A stretch of 64,000 bases of DNA, taken from Novosphingobium sp. G106 (GTDB taxonomy: Bacteria > Pseudomonadota > Alphaproteobacteria > Sphingomonadales > Sphingomonadaceae). The stretch is taken from the NCBI RefSeq assembly GCF_019075875.1, contig NZ_JAHOOZ010000003.1:248001-312000 (forward strand), in the 5' to 3' direction. Position numbers and translations under genes: made by a program. The first letter of the stretch is position 1; every line of letters starts with the position of its first letter. Positions 10,676 through 18,132 of this stretch are shown here, piece after piece. The notes beneath the pieces were generated by a model that was not told the DNA's origin, ran no database searches, and saw only the letters and a list, made by a program, of their open reading frames with translations.

Positions 10676-10719
10676 GGAATCTCAGTGCCTTGCAGTCTGG
10701 TCTTTTGCTGAAAACGACA
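10676..10719 (-). repeat. Terminal inverted repeat of the Tn402-like transposon
   Basis: Read on the minus strand from 10719 this begins TGTCGTTTTCAG, the first 12 bases of the Tn402/Tn5053 terminal repeat, and continues into a CTGCA-containing stretch. tniA starts 109 bases inward. The outer neighbour is the start codon of a recombinase gene at 10730. No mate is present in the window, so the 5-bp target duplication expected for this family cannot be checked. Confidence 0.7.
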
Positions 10720-10729
10720 GCTCGCGTCC

Positions 10730-11872
10730 ATGCCGAAACGCGCCGTTGCCCTGAGGAATGCCGCGCCGCCGCCGCGCTTGTCTGACGTCGTCAGCGAGGT
10801 CCGCGCGCTGGCGACCGAGCAGATCATCGTCGATCCGCAGCTCGTCGAAGCCGCGGCGCGCGCCTGGTCGGCAAACACGATCCACGCGTTCCTGTCCGAC
10901 ATTAGGCTCTGGGATACCTAGTACCAGCTCTCGCGCGTCGCCACCGGGGAAGCCACCTCCCACACCGTCGCAGCTTATGTCCGCGCGCTCGCGGGTCAGG
11001 ACCCTGACAGCGCCGCGGCGCGCGCAACCGAGACCCGCGCTGCTGCGTCCATTGCGCGGTACCTCGTCAGCATCGGGTGGGCTTACCGCATGGCCGGGCG
11101 AGAGGATCCAACCGCGGCGCCGCTCGTGCGGCTGGAGCTGAAGGCGGCGCGCAAGGCGCTGGGCACTCGGCAGCGTCAGGCAAGGGCGATCCGGTTCAAA
11201 GGCGAGGGAAGCGATCTCGATGCGCTGGCCAGCGGCGTCTCGCTCGGAATTCTCCTGAAAGCGACGCGGCGCGATCTGCTTGGGCTCCGCGACCGCGCGC
11301 TGCTGCTGACCGCCTATGACACCGGCTGCCGGCGCTCCGAGCTCGCGGCGATGCAGGTCACCGACATCGACGGGCCCGATGCCGACGGGGCAGGGGTGAT
11401 CGCGATCGGCCGGAGCAAGACCGACCAGGAAGGGCAGGGGGCCCAGGCCTATTTGTCGCCGCAGGCGATGCGCGCGATCGAGGCGTGGTGCTCGAAGGCC
11501 GGCATCACGCGCGGGCCTCTGTTCCGGCGGGTGGAGACCTGGTTCGACGGTTCGGTCCGCTCGGTAGGGGAGGGGGCACTCCATCCGGGTTCGGTGACGC
11601 TGATCTATAAGCGGCTGATCCGGCAGGCCTATGACAAGCGGCTGCTCGGCGACATGGGCGAGACCGAGGTCGTGCGGTGGATTAGGTCAGTGTCTTCGCA
11701 CTCGATCCGCGTCGGCGTCGCCCAGGACAATATCGCCGCGGGCGAGGGCCTGCCGGCGATCATGCAGGCCTACCGCTGGCGGGATCCCAAGACGGTTTTG
11801 CGCTATGGCGCCAAGCGGGCGGCCAAGAGGGGAGCCTCCGCGCGGATGGCGAGGAGGTTTCGCGGGAGCTGA
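10730..11872 (+). pseudogene. Tyrosine recombinase/integrase with in-frame amber stop
   Basis: This is a phage-type site-specific recombinase, 380 codons if the stop is ignored. The N-terminal SAM-like DNA-binding domain covers residues 20-110. The catalytic domain has the first arginine in TGCRRSELAAMQ (about residue 203), the lysine in RSKTDQEGQG, the HxxR box in SSHSIRVG, a tryptophan in YRWRDP and the tyrosine in LRYGAK. A TAG at 10919-10921 interrupts it at codon 64, followed by TAC. The context suggests an ancestral TGG TGC (Trp-Cys), two G-to-A changes in adjacent codons, rather than a homopolymer error. The gene sits 10 bases outside the Tn402-like end and just upstream of a tRNA 3' fragment, a typical place for an island integrase. 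Confidence 0.8.
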
Positions 11873-11880
11873 AACGCACC

Positions 11881-11908
11881 GTGGGTTCGAACCCCACGCT
11901 ATCCGCCA
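11881..11908 (+). other. tRNA gene 3' end (probable attachment-site half)
   Basis: The bases form the T arm and 3' acceptor strand of a tRNA gene. A five-pair stem GTGGG/CCCAC encloses the loop TTCGAAC, followed by acceptor strand GCTATCC, discriminator G and encoded CCA. No 5' part of a tRNA lies upstream, where the recombinase gene ends nine bases earlier. A tRNA 3' end about 230 bases before a P4-type integrase start is the classical layout of an integrated genomic island, so this is probably an att site copy. I cannot assign the isotype; a matching full gene would start GGATAGC. Confidence 0.7.
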
Positions 11909-12136
11909 ACTGCGCCTTCTCAGGAGGTCGCACCTGGTCTCAAGACGTTCAGTAAATCTTCTTCTTTCAAATGGTTGCTGCGATGGGTTGTCTCGGGTAA
12001 TCTCGCGACGCATCGGTAAGCGCGACACTAAACAGGGTAATGGACGGGGTACTGGAACCGGTCCTCCGCGTGAACTGACTCCCTCGTGCAGCTTCGGCCC
12101 ATGGCGGGAAGGGGTCTTGGACGGGAGTTCAAGACC

Positions 12137-12790
12137 ATGACCAGTCGCACCTTGAATCGCCTGACCGCGATGCAGGCAGCAAAACTGAAGACACCCGGCA
12201 AGCATGCGGACGGAGGCGGCCTTTATCTCCTCGTCGATGGGTCGCGGCGCTCATGGATTTTCCGCTACACCTGGCGAGAACGGGAAAGGTCGCTAGGGCT
12301 GGGGAGCGCCCGCGATCTTTCGCTCGCGAAGGCGCGCGAGATGGCGGCCGAATAGCGCGAAATGGTAAGCGAGGGGCGCAACCCCAAGACTGCCCGGCAG
12401 CAGTGCGATCGCCATGTCACCTTCGGCACCTACTCAGACGTCTACATAGCGACGATGGAGCCTTCATGGCGCAATCCAAAGCACATCGCCCAGTGGAAGA
12501 TGACTCTCACAGTCTACGCTGCGCCGCTGCGCACCTTGTGGTCGAAGAGATCGACACCGAGGATGTGCTGCCCATCTGGAGCAAGGTGCCGGAAACGGCG
12601 AACAGGCTGCGAGGCCGGATCGAGATGGTACGCGACCGTTCGCTGCTGCTAACGGCCTACGACACCGGCTGCCGGCGCTCGGAACTCGCCGCGATGCAGG
12701 TGACTGATATCGAGGGGCCCGATGCCGACGGGGCGGGGGTGATCGCGATCGGCCGCAGAAAGACCGACCAGGAGGGGCAGGGGGGCTTTG
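12137..12790 (+). pseudogene. P4-type integrase remnant fused to recombinase fragment
   Basis: The 5' part encodes the N-terminal domain of a P4-family integrase: LTAMQAAKLKTPGKHADGGG, then LYLLVDGSRRSWIFRY. A TAG at 12353-12355 interrupts it where AREMAAE-REMVSEGRNP continues in frame. Another single-base loss near 12532 shifts into VVEEIDTEDVLPIWSKVPET, still P4-type. At about 12630 the homology switches abruptly to a copy of the other recombinase, RSLLLTAYDTGCRRSELAAM, about 150 bases long and closely matching 11291-11440. It then ends against DNA next to galU. The piece is therefore a chimera of two integrases made by recombination or replacement, not a functional gene. Confidence 0.75.
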
Positions 12791-12851
12791 GCCTAAGCTG
12801 TTGTTCTCGTCGCAGTTGCACGGGGGCATCTGTCATCCGTCCCCTGGCAGC

Positions 12852-13757
12852 TTACCGAAGCAGCCGGCTCGCCATGGCGCGCACGGCCTCGCCGATGTCG
12901 GGGCGTTCCAGCGCCAGCGCCAGCGTCGCCTCGACGAAGCCAACCTTTGAGCCGCAGTCGAAGCGCCGGCCGTTGAAGGTGACCGCGTGGAACGGCTGAT
13001 GGCCGATCATCTTGGCCATGGCGTCCCTCAGCTGGATCTCGCCGCCCGCACCCTTTTCCTGGTTTTCGAGCGTGCGCATGACGTCGGCCTGAAGGATGTA
13101 ACGGCCAGAGATGATCAGGTTCGATGGCGCCTCTTCGGCTTTGGGCTTTTCGACCAGCCCGTTCACTTCGGTCAGCGTGCCGCCGAACCCGTCGCGCTTC
13201 TCGCCCGGCGCGATCACGCCGTAGTTCGACACCTTCTCGTGCGGCACTTCGAGTACCGAGATCAGATTGCCACCGACCTCGTTGTAGGCCTCCATCATCT
13301 GCTTCATGCAGCCTGGAGCGCCGATCATCAGCTCGTCGGGCAGGATGATGGCGAATGGCTCGTTGCCGACGATGGCTCGCGCGCACCAGATCGCATGGCC
13401 GAGACCCAGCGGCACTTGCTGGCGCACGGCAACGAGGTTGCCGGGCTGGATGCGCGTTGGTTCCAGCGCGTCGAGCGCCTTGCCACGCTCGCGCAGCGTC
13501 GCCTCGAGCTCGAAGGCGTTGTCGAAATGCTCGACCATCGCAGTCTTGCCGCGGCCGGTGACGAAGATCATCTGCTCGATCCCCGCCTCGCGCGCTTCGT
13601 CGACGGCGTACTGGATCAGCGGCCGGTCGATGATCGGCAGCATCTCCTTGGGAATCGCCTTGGTGGCGGGGAGGAATCGGGTGCCGAGACCGGCGACGGG
13701 GAAAACGGCCTTGCGGACGGGTTTGCGAAGCGAATGGTCGGTCATGTCGGCGCTCAT
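12852..13757 (-). CDS. galU: UTP-glucose-1-phosphate uridylyltransferase
   Basis: This enzyme makes UDP-glucose from UTP and glucose-1-phosphate, the precursor for exopolysaccharide and lipopolysaccharide sugars. It has 301 residues. The nucleotidyltransferase signature is at residues 20-40 (PVAGLGTRFLPATKAIPKEM). LPDELMIG (about 140) holds the metal-binding aspartate, LVEKP (about 200) the sugar-phosphate-binding segment, and RRFDCGSKVG lies near the C-terminus. The start at 13757 has ggaatggg upstream; a start four codons later (13745) is possible. It is transcribed alone, facing integrase debris on the left and a divergent regulator on the right. The frame is intact. Confidence 0.93.
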   Translation of the reverse strand: MSADMTDHSLRKPVRKAVFPVAGLGTRFLPATKAIPKEMLPIIDRPLIQYAVDEAREAGIEQMIFVTGRGKTAMVEHFDNAFELEATLRERGKALDALEPTRIQPGNLVAVRQQVPLGLGHAIWCARAIVGNEPFAIILPDELMIGAPGCMKQMMEAYNEVGGNLISVLEVPHEKVSNYGVIAPGEKRDGFGGTLTEVNGLVEKPKAEEAPSNLIISGRYILQADVMRTLENQEKGAGGEIQLRDAMAKMIGHQPFHAVTFNGRRFDCGSKVGFVEATLALALERPDIGEAVRAMASRLLR

Positions 13758-13979
13758 AATCCCATTCCGATATGGAACATAATGCAGGTTTCCGACTGAC
13801 TCGCGGACTGATCAATCAGAGTTAGTTCCGCTACCGTCCCACTCATTGCTACAGGCCCCATTCTCAGAACGCGTGCCTAGCAAAATCCATGTTCAGGCCT
13901 TGTCGACTTTACTACAGCATAGTGCGAATGGCCGTTAAGTGTTCCAGAGCTTTCTCCGCCAGAGGACATTCGGAACATA

Positions 13980-14698
13980 ATGCCGAGACGAAACGCGCTT
14001 ATCGCAAGCATCGAGCCAGAGATCTGGGCGGAGTTCCAGGGCAAATTCACGCCTTTCGAATTACGAAAAGGCGCGTCCCTCCAGCAGCCCGGGGAGCAAG
14101 TAGAGCATGTTCAGTTCCCTACCACCGCCGTAATTGTGCCGGGGATCGAAACCGCCGCTGGCGAAAGCGTTAATGTGGCACTCCTAGGCCACGAAGGGGC
14201 CGTGGGTGTTTTCGAAGCCTGCGGAAGCCGGACGTTCTATTCCGCGGCGACGGTCCAATTTGGAGGTGTGTTATGGCAAACCCCAGCGACGACATATCGC
14301 GCGCTCTATGATAATAGCTCCACGCTTCGAACCGCCATTCAACAAATATGTCGAGGTTCTGACGGTCGAGGCACGGCAATATGTTGCGTGCAATGCCCTT
14401 CACAGCGTGGAGAATCGGCTTGCGCGCACCCTTCTGGACGCAGCGGATAAATTTGGTTCGTCCAAGCTGCCAATCACAAAAGTCGCGTTGGCCGAGCTTC
14501 TGGGTGTGCCACGTACTACCGTCGCTGCAGCGATGTCGACCTTGCAACGAGCTGGACAAATACGAAGTGGGTCGCGGCGGAGGCCTTGAAATCCTTGATG
14601 TCCTGCGGCTCGAAACTGCGGACTGCAGCTGCCGGGAATCCCTAGCATTTGCTCGCCAAGATATTCAATCTCGCGAGGTTCGTTGCTGCGATGCTTGA
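13980..14698 (+). pseudogene. Crp/Fnr-family transcription regulator, two frameshifts
   Basis: The product resembles the Crp/Fnr-type regulators common in sphingomonads. A cyclic-nucleotide-binding-like beta-roll starts at 13980 (FTPFELRKGASLQQPGEQ, then VALLGHEGAVG). Near 14350 one extra base in an A run moves the frame, and the dimerisation helix and wing follow as YVEVLTVEARQY and ENRLARTLLDAADKF. The helix-turn-helix is ITKVALAELLGVPRTTVAAA. A second extra base near 14570 precedes the family-typical tail LEILDVLRLETADCSC, which ends at 14698. Removing both bases gives a protein of about 238 residues. It is divergent from galU with about 220 bases between them, which probably hold both promoters. 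Confidence 0.75.
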
Positions 14699-14861
14699 TG
14701 ATCGAGCGCAATCTTCGCAGCGGCTGCTAAGTCTTCCGCGGTCTTCGCCGCCGCGGTCGGCGTCAGTGCGCAGAGAAAGGGCCCTCGGTGGATCTCACGA
14801 CGACTTCTCCATCGTAGACCTCAACGGAAAACGGCCGCTGATACGGTCTCGTATCTATCAT
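14665..14861 (-). pseudogene. Small protein of unknown function, one frameshift
   Basis: Reading leftward from ATG at 14861 gives MIDTRPYQRPFSVEVYDGEV, then VVRSTEGPFSA. The frame hits TGA, but adding one base after GCGCAC lets it continue as LTPTAAAKTAEDLAAAAKI to a stop at 14665. The restored protein of about 66 residues is compact, with two beta strands and one amphipathic alanine-rich helix, and its codons look like local genes. The repaired part (LTP..AA..TA..L..AA..A) resembles a small family I have seen in sphingomonads but cannot name. It overlaps the broken crp tail by 34 bases, convergently. Confidence 0.5.
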
Positions 14862-14956
14862 GCCCAAGCCTTTCGATTCGCTGGCTGACGTCAAACGGTG
14901 ACGCCATTTGCCTTAACTCACTCGCTCCTCGAGCGTTGCCGCCGACCTTGCCCAGT

Positions 14957-15330
14957 TTAGGCGTCGAGCACGAAGGGGGCGTGAGCCAGAGACGACAATA
15001 GCGTCTCGTTGAGGCATTCGTACCGCAGGCGCCCGTTGAAGCTCTCGACGAAAGCCATTCTTCATCGGCTGCCCGGCGCGATGTAGTCCCACTCGACCTG
15101 CCGCTCTTGCGACCAGCGCAGGATGCCCGATGTGGTCAGCTCGGTGCCGTTGTCACTGACCACCGTGTGTGGTTTGCCGCGCATGCCGATCAGCCGCGTC
15201 AACTCCCGAGCCAACCGCACGCCCGACAATGACGTGTCGGCCACCAGCGTCAGGCACTCCCGCGTGTAGTCGTCGACCAGGCATAGGCATGACGGGGCGC
15301 AGTCGCGGCACTCAATCGGGAAGCTGAGCT
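14957..15330 (-). pseudogene. IS3-family transposase (OrfB) fragment
   Basis: Leftward reading gives CLVDDYTRECLTLVADTSLS, then MRGKPHTVVSDNGTELTT with the second catalytic aspartate of the DDE integrase core. After a stop and frame change near 15060 it continues as MAFVESFNGRLRYECLNETL, which carries the catalytic glutamate. Both ends of the gene are missing and no terminal repeats are visible, so this is a relic of an IS3-family (IS407/IS2-like) element. Confidence 0.75.
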
Positions 15331-15338
15331 GCGCTTGA

Positions 15339-15368
15339 ATAAGCCCCCGGCCACCAGGGTCGGGGGCA
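15339..15368 (-). terminator. Rho-independent terminator (leftward)
   Basis: On the minus strand GCCCCCG pairs with CGGGGGC around a GC-rich loop and is followed by TTATT. It could end leftward transcription of the small gene at 15708-15915. A closely similar hairpin sits at the right end of the window (63971-64000). Confidence 0.5.
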
Positions 15369-15468
15369 AGTTGGAGGGTCGGTCAACCCTTCGTGTGGCG
15401 CCGCAGGGGTCGAGCGGCGGCACGTAGGTAAAACGCTCGAACGAGCCACACGTAACCCGAAAACGCTA

Positions 15469-15508
15469 AGCGTCCTTGCTGCCGGAGTGAAGCAGCAGCA
15501 AGGACGCT
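15469..15508. repeat. Perfect 14-bp inverted repeat (hairpin)
   Basis: AGCGTCCTTGCTGC at 15469-15482 is exactly complementary to 15495-15508, with a 12-base loop. There is no U tract immediately after it on either strand, so it is not a standard terminator. It lies between an IS3 relic and a small paralogue gene, in 340 bases where I recognise no protein. It could be a REP-like element, a degenerate IS end or a structured RNA. Confidence 0.6.
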
Positions 15509-15707
15509 CGGGCGGTGGGATACCGATACCAGCGCGCCAGGCCGGGAGTCTGCAAGCTCAGCGCGGTAACGCTTGCCGCCGCCCGGCCGAGCGCGCTGGC
15601 TCGACGACGAGCACAACCATTGAATGCGTCATCATGATGGCGACGTACTCCTAAGTATTCCGCTTTTCTTGAGTCCATTACCGGAGACGTGGCCCGGTCG
15701 CGTCAGC

Positions 15708-15915
15708 TTATTCGCCGTCTCGGATTTCGACCCTTTTGTGCAAGAGCGCGAGAAGTTGGATTCGGAGCGCCCTGCCAAATGCTCCCGGGCGTCGAAATAG
15801 CCTTCGGCGTCCAAACGCTGTCGAACCTTATCGATGGTGGAGTATTCCCACTGCGGGCTAGGTCGAGAGCCCGTTCGATTACACTCTTGCGAGGTTCGCG
15901 TTTCTCTTTTGGCAT
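15708..15915 (-). pseudogene. Small repeated-family protein (RALDLARSG type), two frameshifts
   Basis: From ATG at 15915 the protein reads MPKEKREPRKSVIERALDLARSG. One missing base near 15845 restores TIDKVRQRLDAEGYFDAREH and LAGRS. A second gap near 15775 restores LRIQLLALLHKRVEIRDGE and a stop at 15708. The repaired product of about 69 residues aligns along its length with the genes at 41450-42524 and 63599-63787: R-A-[FL]-[ED]-L-A-[KR]-S-G, then EGY, then a hydrophobic QLLA segment. It looks like a short helical protein with a recurring N-terminal ALxxARSG helix. The function is unknown. All three members lie near mobile elements. Confidence 0.6.
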
Positions 15916-16042
15916 ACCTGCGCTTCGGTTGCTTTCTGTCAGCTCGTGAAACGCGACTGGGCGTGTAGGGCTCCCAACCATCAAAGCCGGAACCCTCAAT
16001 CCACGCTTGCGTTAACTGACATCAACTTCCAGGGCGCCCATC

Positions 16043-16399
16043 ATGGACACCGCGTACGTCGAGGGAATCGCTCGTCGCCTCACCTCAGCGCAGCGCCGCG
16101 CGGTCGAGACCGATTGCTGTCGCCTCGGCACATTGAATCTTTTGCGGAGCCTCGGCCTAGCCGAAACGGCCGTGCTAAGAGAGCCCAATGGGCCGTACGG
16201 TGATCGGCTCAAGCCTATATGGTCGGCGCTAGGGTTAGCGGTCAAAGCCCGTGTCATCGACAATTCGGGCCGATGCGACCATCGTCCGCTCCAGAGAATA
16301 ACTGGGCTGCGTCGGACACCTCGCTTCGTTCGTGCAAGCGAGAACAGAACTGGCCTGCGTGCGCAGCCGTCGAAAAAACCGATGAGGGTATTAACTTAG
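16043..16399 (+). CDS. Small conserved protein of unknown function (paralogue of 61297-61536)
   Basis: The first 74 residues (MDTAYVEGIARRLTSAQRRA, then LGTLNLLRSLGLAETA and GDRLKPIWSALGLAVKA) match the protein at 61297-61536 almost residue for residue, including a C-x-LGTLN core. The untranslated leader is also shared: both start codons follow cagggcgcc by a few bases. After residue 75 the similarity stops and the last 44 residues look like non-coding sequence. The genuine C-terminus was therefore probably lost by a frameshift near 16265, where the partner ends a few residues later. The S-A-L-G-L-x-V-K-A pattern suggests a short winged-helix-like or helical protein, but no function can be given. 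Confidence 0.55.
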   Translation: MDTAYVEGIARRLTSAQRRAVETDCCRLGTLNLLRSLGLAETAVLREPNGPYGDRLKPIWSALGLAVKARVIDNSGRCDHRPLQRITGLRRTPRFVRASENRTGLRAQPSKKPMRVLT

Positions 16400-16446
16400 C
16401 CTCAACTTCGGAGCGCTAGCAAGTTGGCGTTCAGGGAGAAATGGCT

Positions 16447-16611
16447 ATGAAGTTTTTTAGCAAGCTGCGCACGAACCAAGCCGGCGCGACGGCCATCGAG
16501 TATGGTCTGATCGCTGCGCTAATCGCCGTTGCCGCGATCAGCGCGATGCAGGGCCTGGGCTCTCAGCTCGGAACTACGTTCAACTCCACGTCGTCCTCGC
16601 TGGCGGCCTGA
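16447..16611 (+). CDS. flp: Flp-type pilin (class IVb)
   Basis: This 54-residue prepilin is the structural subunit of a Tad/Flp pilus. After the short basic leader MKFFSKLRTNQAGA comes the family hallmark ATAIEYGLIAALIAVAAISA, with Glu and Tyr just after the presumed prepilin-peptidase site and a hydrophobic helix of about 20 residues. I start at 16447 rather than 16441 because gggagaa then lies at normal spacing. TadE/TadG-like genes lie 7 kb downstream at 23930-26156. The assembly genes (tadA-C, rcpA, cpaA) are absent from the window, so the subunits must depend on a locus elsewhere. Confidence 0.85.
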   Translation: MKFFSKLRTNQAGATAIEYGLIAALIAVAAISAMQGLGSQLGTTFNSTSSSLAA

Positions 16612-16704
16612 TTCGAGCCAGCTTTTGTAGCTTCGCCCCTCCTCGGGCGTGGCTAAATCAAGTGTCCTGCAGCTGACGGACAAACGTACAATGCGAAAAA
16701 TGAA

Positions 16705-16726
16705 GACCCCCGCTATGTCGGGGGCC
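16705..16726. terminator. GC-rich hairpin after the pilin gene
   Basis: A CCCCCG/CGGGGG stem with loop CTATGT lies about 95 bases after the pilin stop. No clean U run follows on the plus strand. On the minus strand a T-rich stretch starts a few bases later. It is a plausible weak or bidirectional terminator. Confidence 0.4.
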
Positions 16727-17042
16727 TTCGTCCAACGGTCAGCTCTGACTGCCCGGCCCCCTTGCTGGCCGCATGCTGATCCTGCTGACTCTGACATTGC
16801 TACTTAGCACGTCGGGGTGACAGTGGTGTATCGAGACTGTCGAAAATCAGGACACCCATGTGTGTCCTTCCGTGCCAACGATGCGCTTGTCATTGCTCTG
16901 AATGACCGGCCTCGCAAGTCTGGCTGCTCAGCTTCCAAAAACTGCGCTTTCTGGTCCGCGCAACTGTGGGGCTGGCATAGTGGTACTGCCGCTCGCCAAG
17001 CTGATCGAAGGCGCCAATGGTGACCCCGAGGGGCTGCGCGCG

Positions 17043-17574
17043 CTAGCCGACCCCTGTTACGAATATGCAAGAGGGAGCGGCGCCGCTGGACGCGGTGTTC
17101 TGCCTATGCTGCGCCCCCCGCTCATCACAACCGAGAGTTCCCGTGCCACCGGCACGGCGGCGCGGCAGATTTCGCATTTGATGATCGCCGCGCCTGAGAG
17201 GTGACCGGCGTAGTCCACTTGACCTGACTGGTATTGGGGCGTGGTCACCCCTAGCCAAGCGCCGACCGACGGAGAGTTTGGGAATTACCCGGGTGTTCGA
17301 CAGCAGTGGCAAAAGCGGTTGCGTTGACGGCACCGACGCCCGGGATGGACATCAGTAACCGGTAGGCCTCGCTCTGGCGCGCATTATCGATCGGCCGGCA
17401 TCTGGAAAACCGGCGAATCAAGTGGCACTCGATGCCGTGGCCGTTGTGGGTTTTCAGATGCGCGGATGTCCATCTTGGCCATGGCTTGCCCACGAGGCCG
17501 TATACGTTGACGCAGACTGATCTGATCACCCGAAAATTCGTCGTGCAAACGGGGCGGGCCATACATTCATTCAT
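17043..17574 (-). pseudogene. IS110/IS1111-family transposase remnant
   Basis: The minus strand encodes the C-terminal Transposase_20 region: LLMSIPGVGAVNATAFATAV, the helix-hairpin-helix found in IS110 transposases. After a frameshift near 17250 it continues as YQSGQVDYAGHLSGAA, equivalent to the family's YQSGExDYxGxIS segment. The N-terminal DEDD catalytic domain is missing and stop codons are present, so it is a relic. It differs from the intact IS110-type transposase at 39757-40914. Confidence 0.7.
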
Positions 17575-18132
17575 GGCGAACCTGGCTGAAAGTTCGCGAG
17601 CGACCCTATCGGGGATCGTGCGATTCCGGCAGGTGAGGATGCCGACGTGGCCACGGTCACCGGCCTCACCCAGAAATAGGCGTGCTCTGAACCAGGGGAT
17701 GCCCCAGCCGCACTCGATACATTGATTAAAGGCAAAGAGTATAATGCTTTTTCAATAGAGGTAAAATACTGGCCAAATCGACTTTGAGGGTCAATGGAAA
17801 AAGTAACTGTTATGTGCGATATTATATTTGACTCTAATCTAATATTAGCAAACTGTGCGTGGGTTCAGTGCTAGAGCGACTCAAGCGTAGGTGAATTGAC
17901 CAGCGCTGGAAGCGGTTTGGCGCCCCGGTTATTTTGCTCACGTAATTGGTTTGAAAATCGCCCCATCAGGAGCGTGATTGTGGCATTTCGGTGCGGCATA
18001 AGCTGCAGTTTTTAACTTAACCAAGGCTGGTCAATCGAACGATGAAATGGCAAGAGCGGGCCTTTTAGAGACGCTCATAGAACGACGGTCGCCATCGCAT
18101 GACGGACTATCCTTTTCAGCCAGGGGCGAGTC
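17575..18132. other. Non-coding stretch upstream of the adhesin gene, with an AT-rich patch
   Basis: No convincing protein is encoded. Between about 17735 and 17870 the base composition falls sharply, with TA-rich runs such as gatattatatttg, unlike anything else nearby. This is a likely promoter or regulator-binding region for the adhesin gene that starts at 18133, though it could also be imported DNA. The adhesin's ribosome site (aggggcg) lies eight bases before its ATG. Confidence 0.4.

Larger units (their letters stand above)
1..10719. mobile_element. Tn402/Tn5053-like transposon with czc metal-efflux cargo (left end outside window)
   Basis: The right boundary is a terminal repeat that reads TGTCGTTTTCAG inward from 10719, identical in its first 12 bases to the Tn402/Tn5053 terminal repeat as I remember it. 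Inside it tniA, tniB and tniQ run leftward in the canonical order, with tniA nearest the end, and the cargo converges on them. The czcCBA and czcD genes occupy the cargo position. No resolvase (tniR) and no second terminal repeat is visible, so the left end must lie before position 1 or be lost. tniA and tniQ are frameshifted, so the element is probably immobile unless those are sequence errors. That czc is cargo rather than older flanking DNA is inference. Confidence 0.65.

Noticed and set aside
11881..11908. Complete tRNA gene
   Set aside because: Only the T arm and 3' acceptor strand are present; the preceding bases are the end of a recombinase gene with no D or anticodon arm.
15400..15620. 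Possible CRISPR-like or repeat array near the 14-bp hairpin
   Set aside because: Only one inverted repeat is present; there are no regularly spaced direct repeats or spacers, and no cas genes anywhere in the window.
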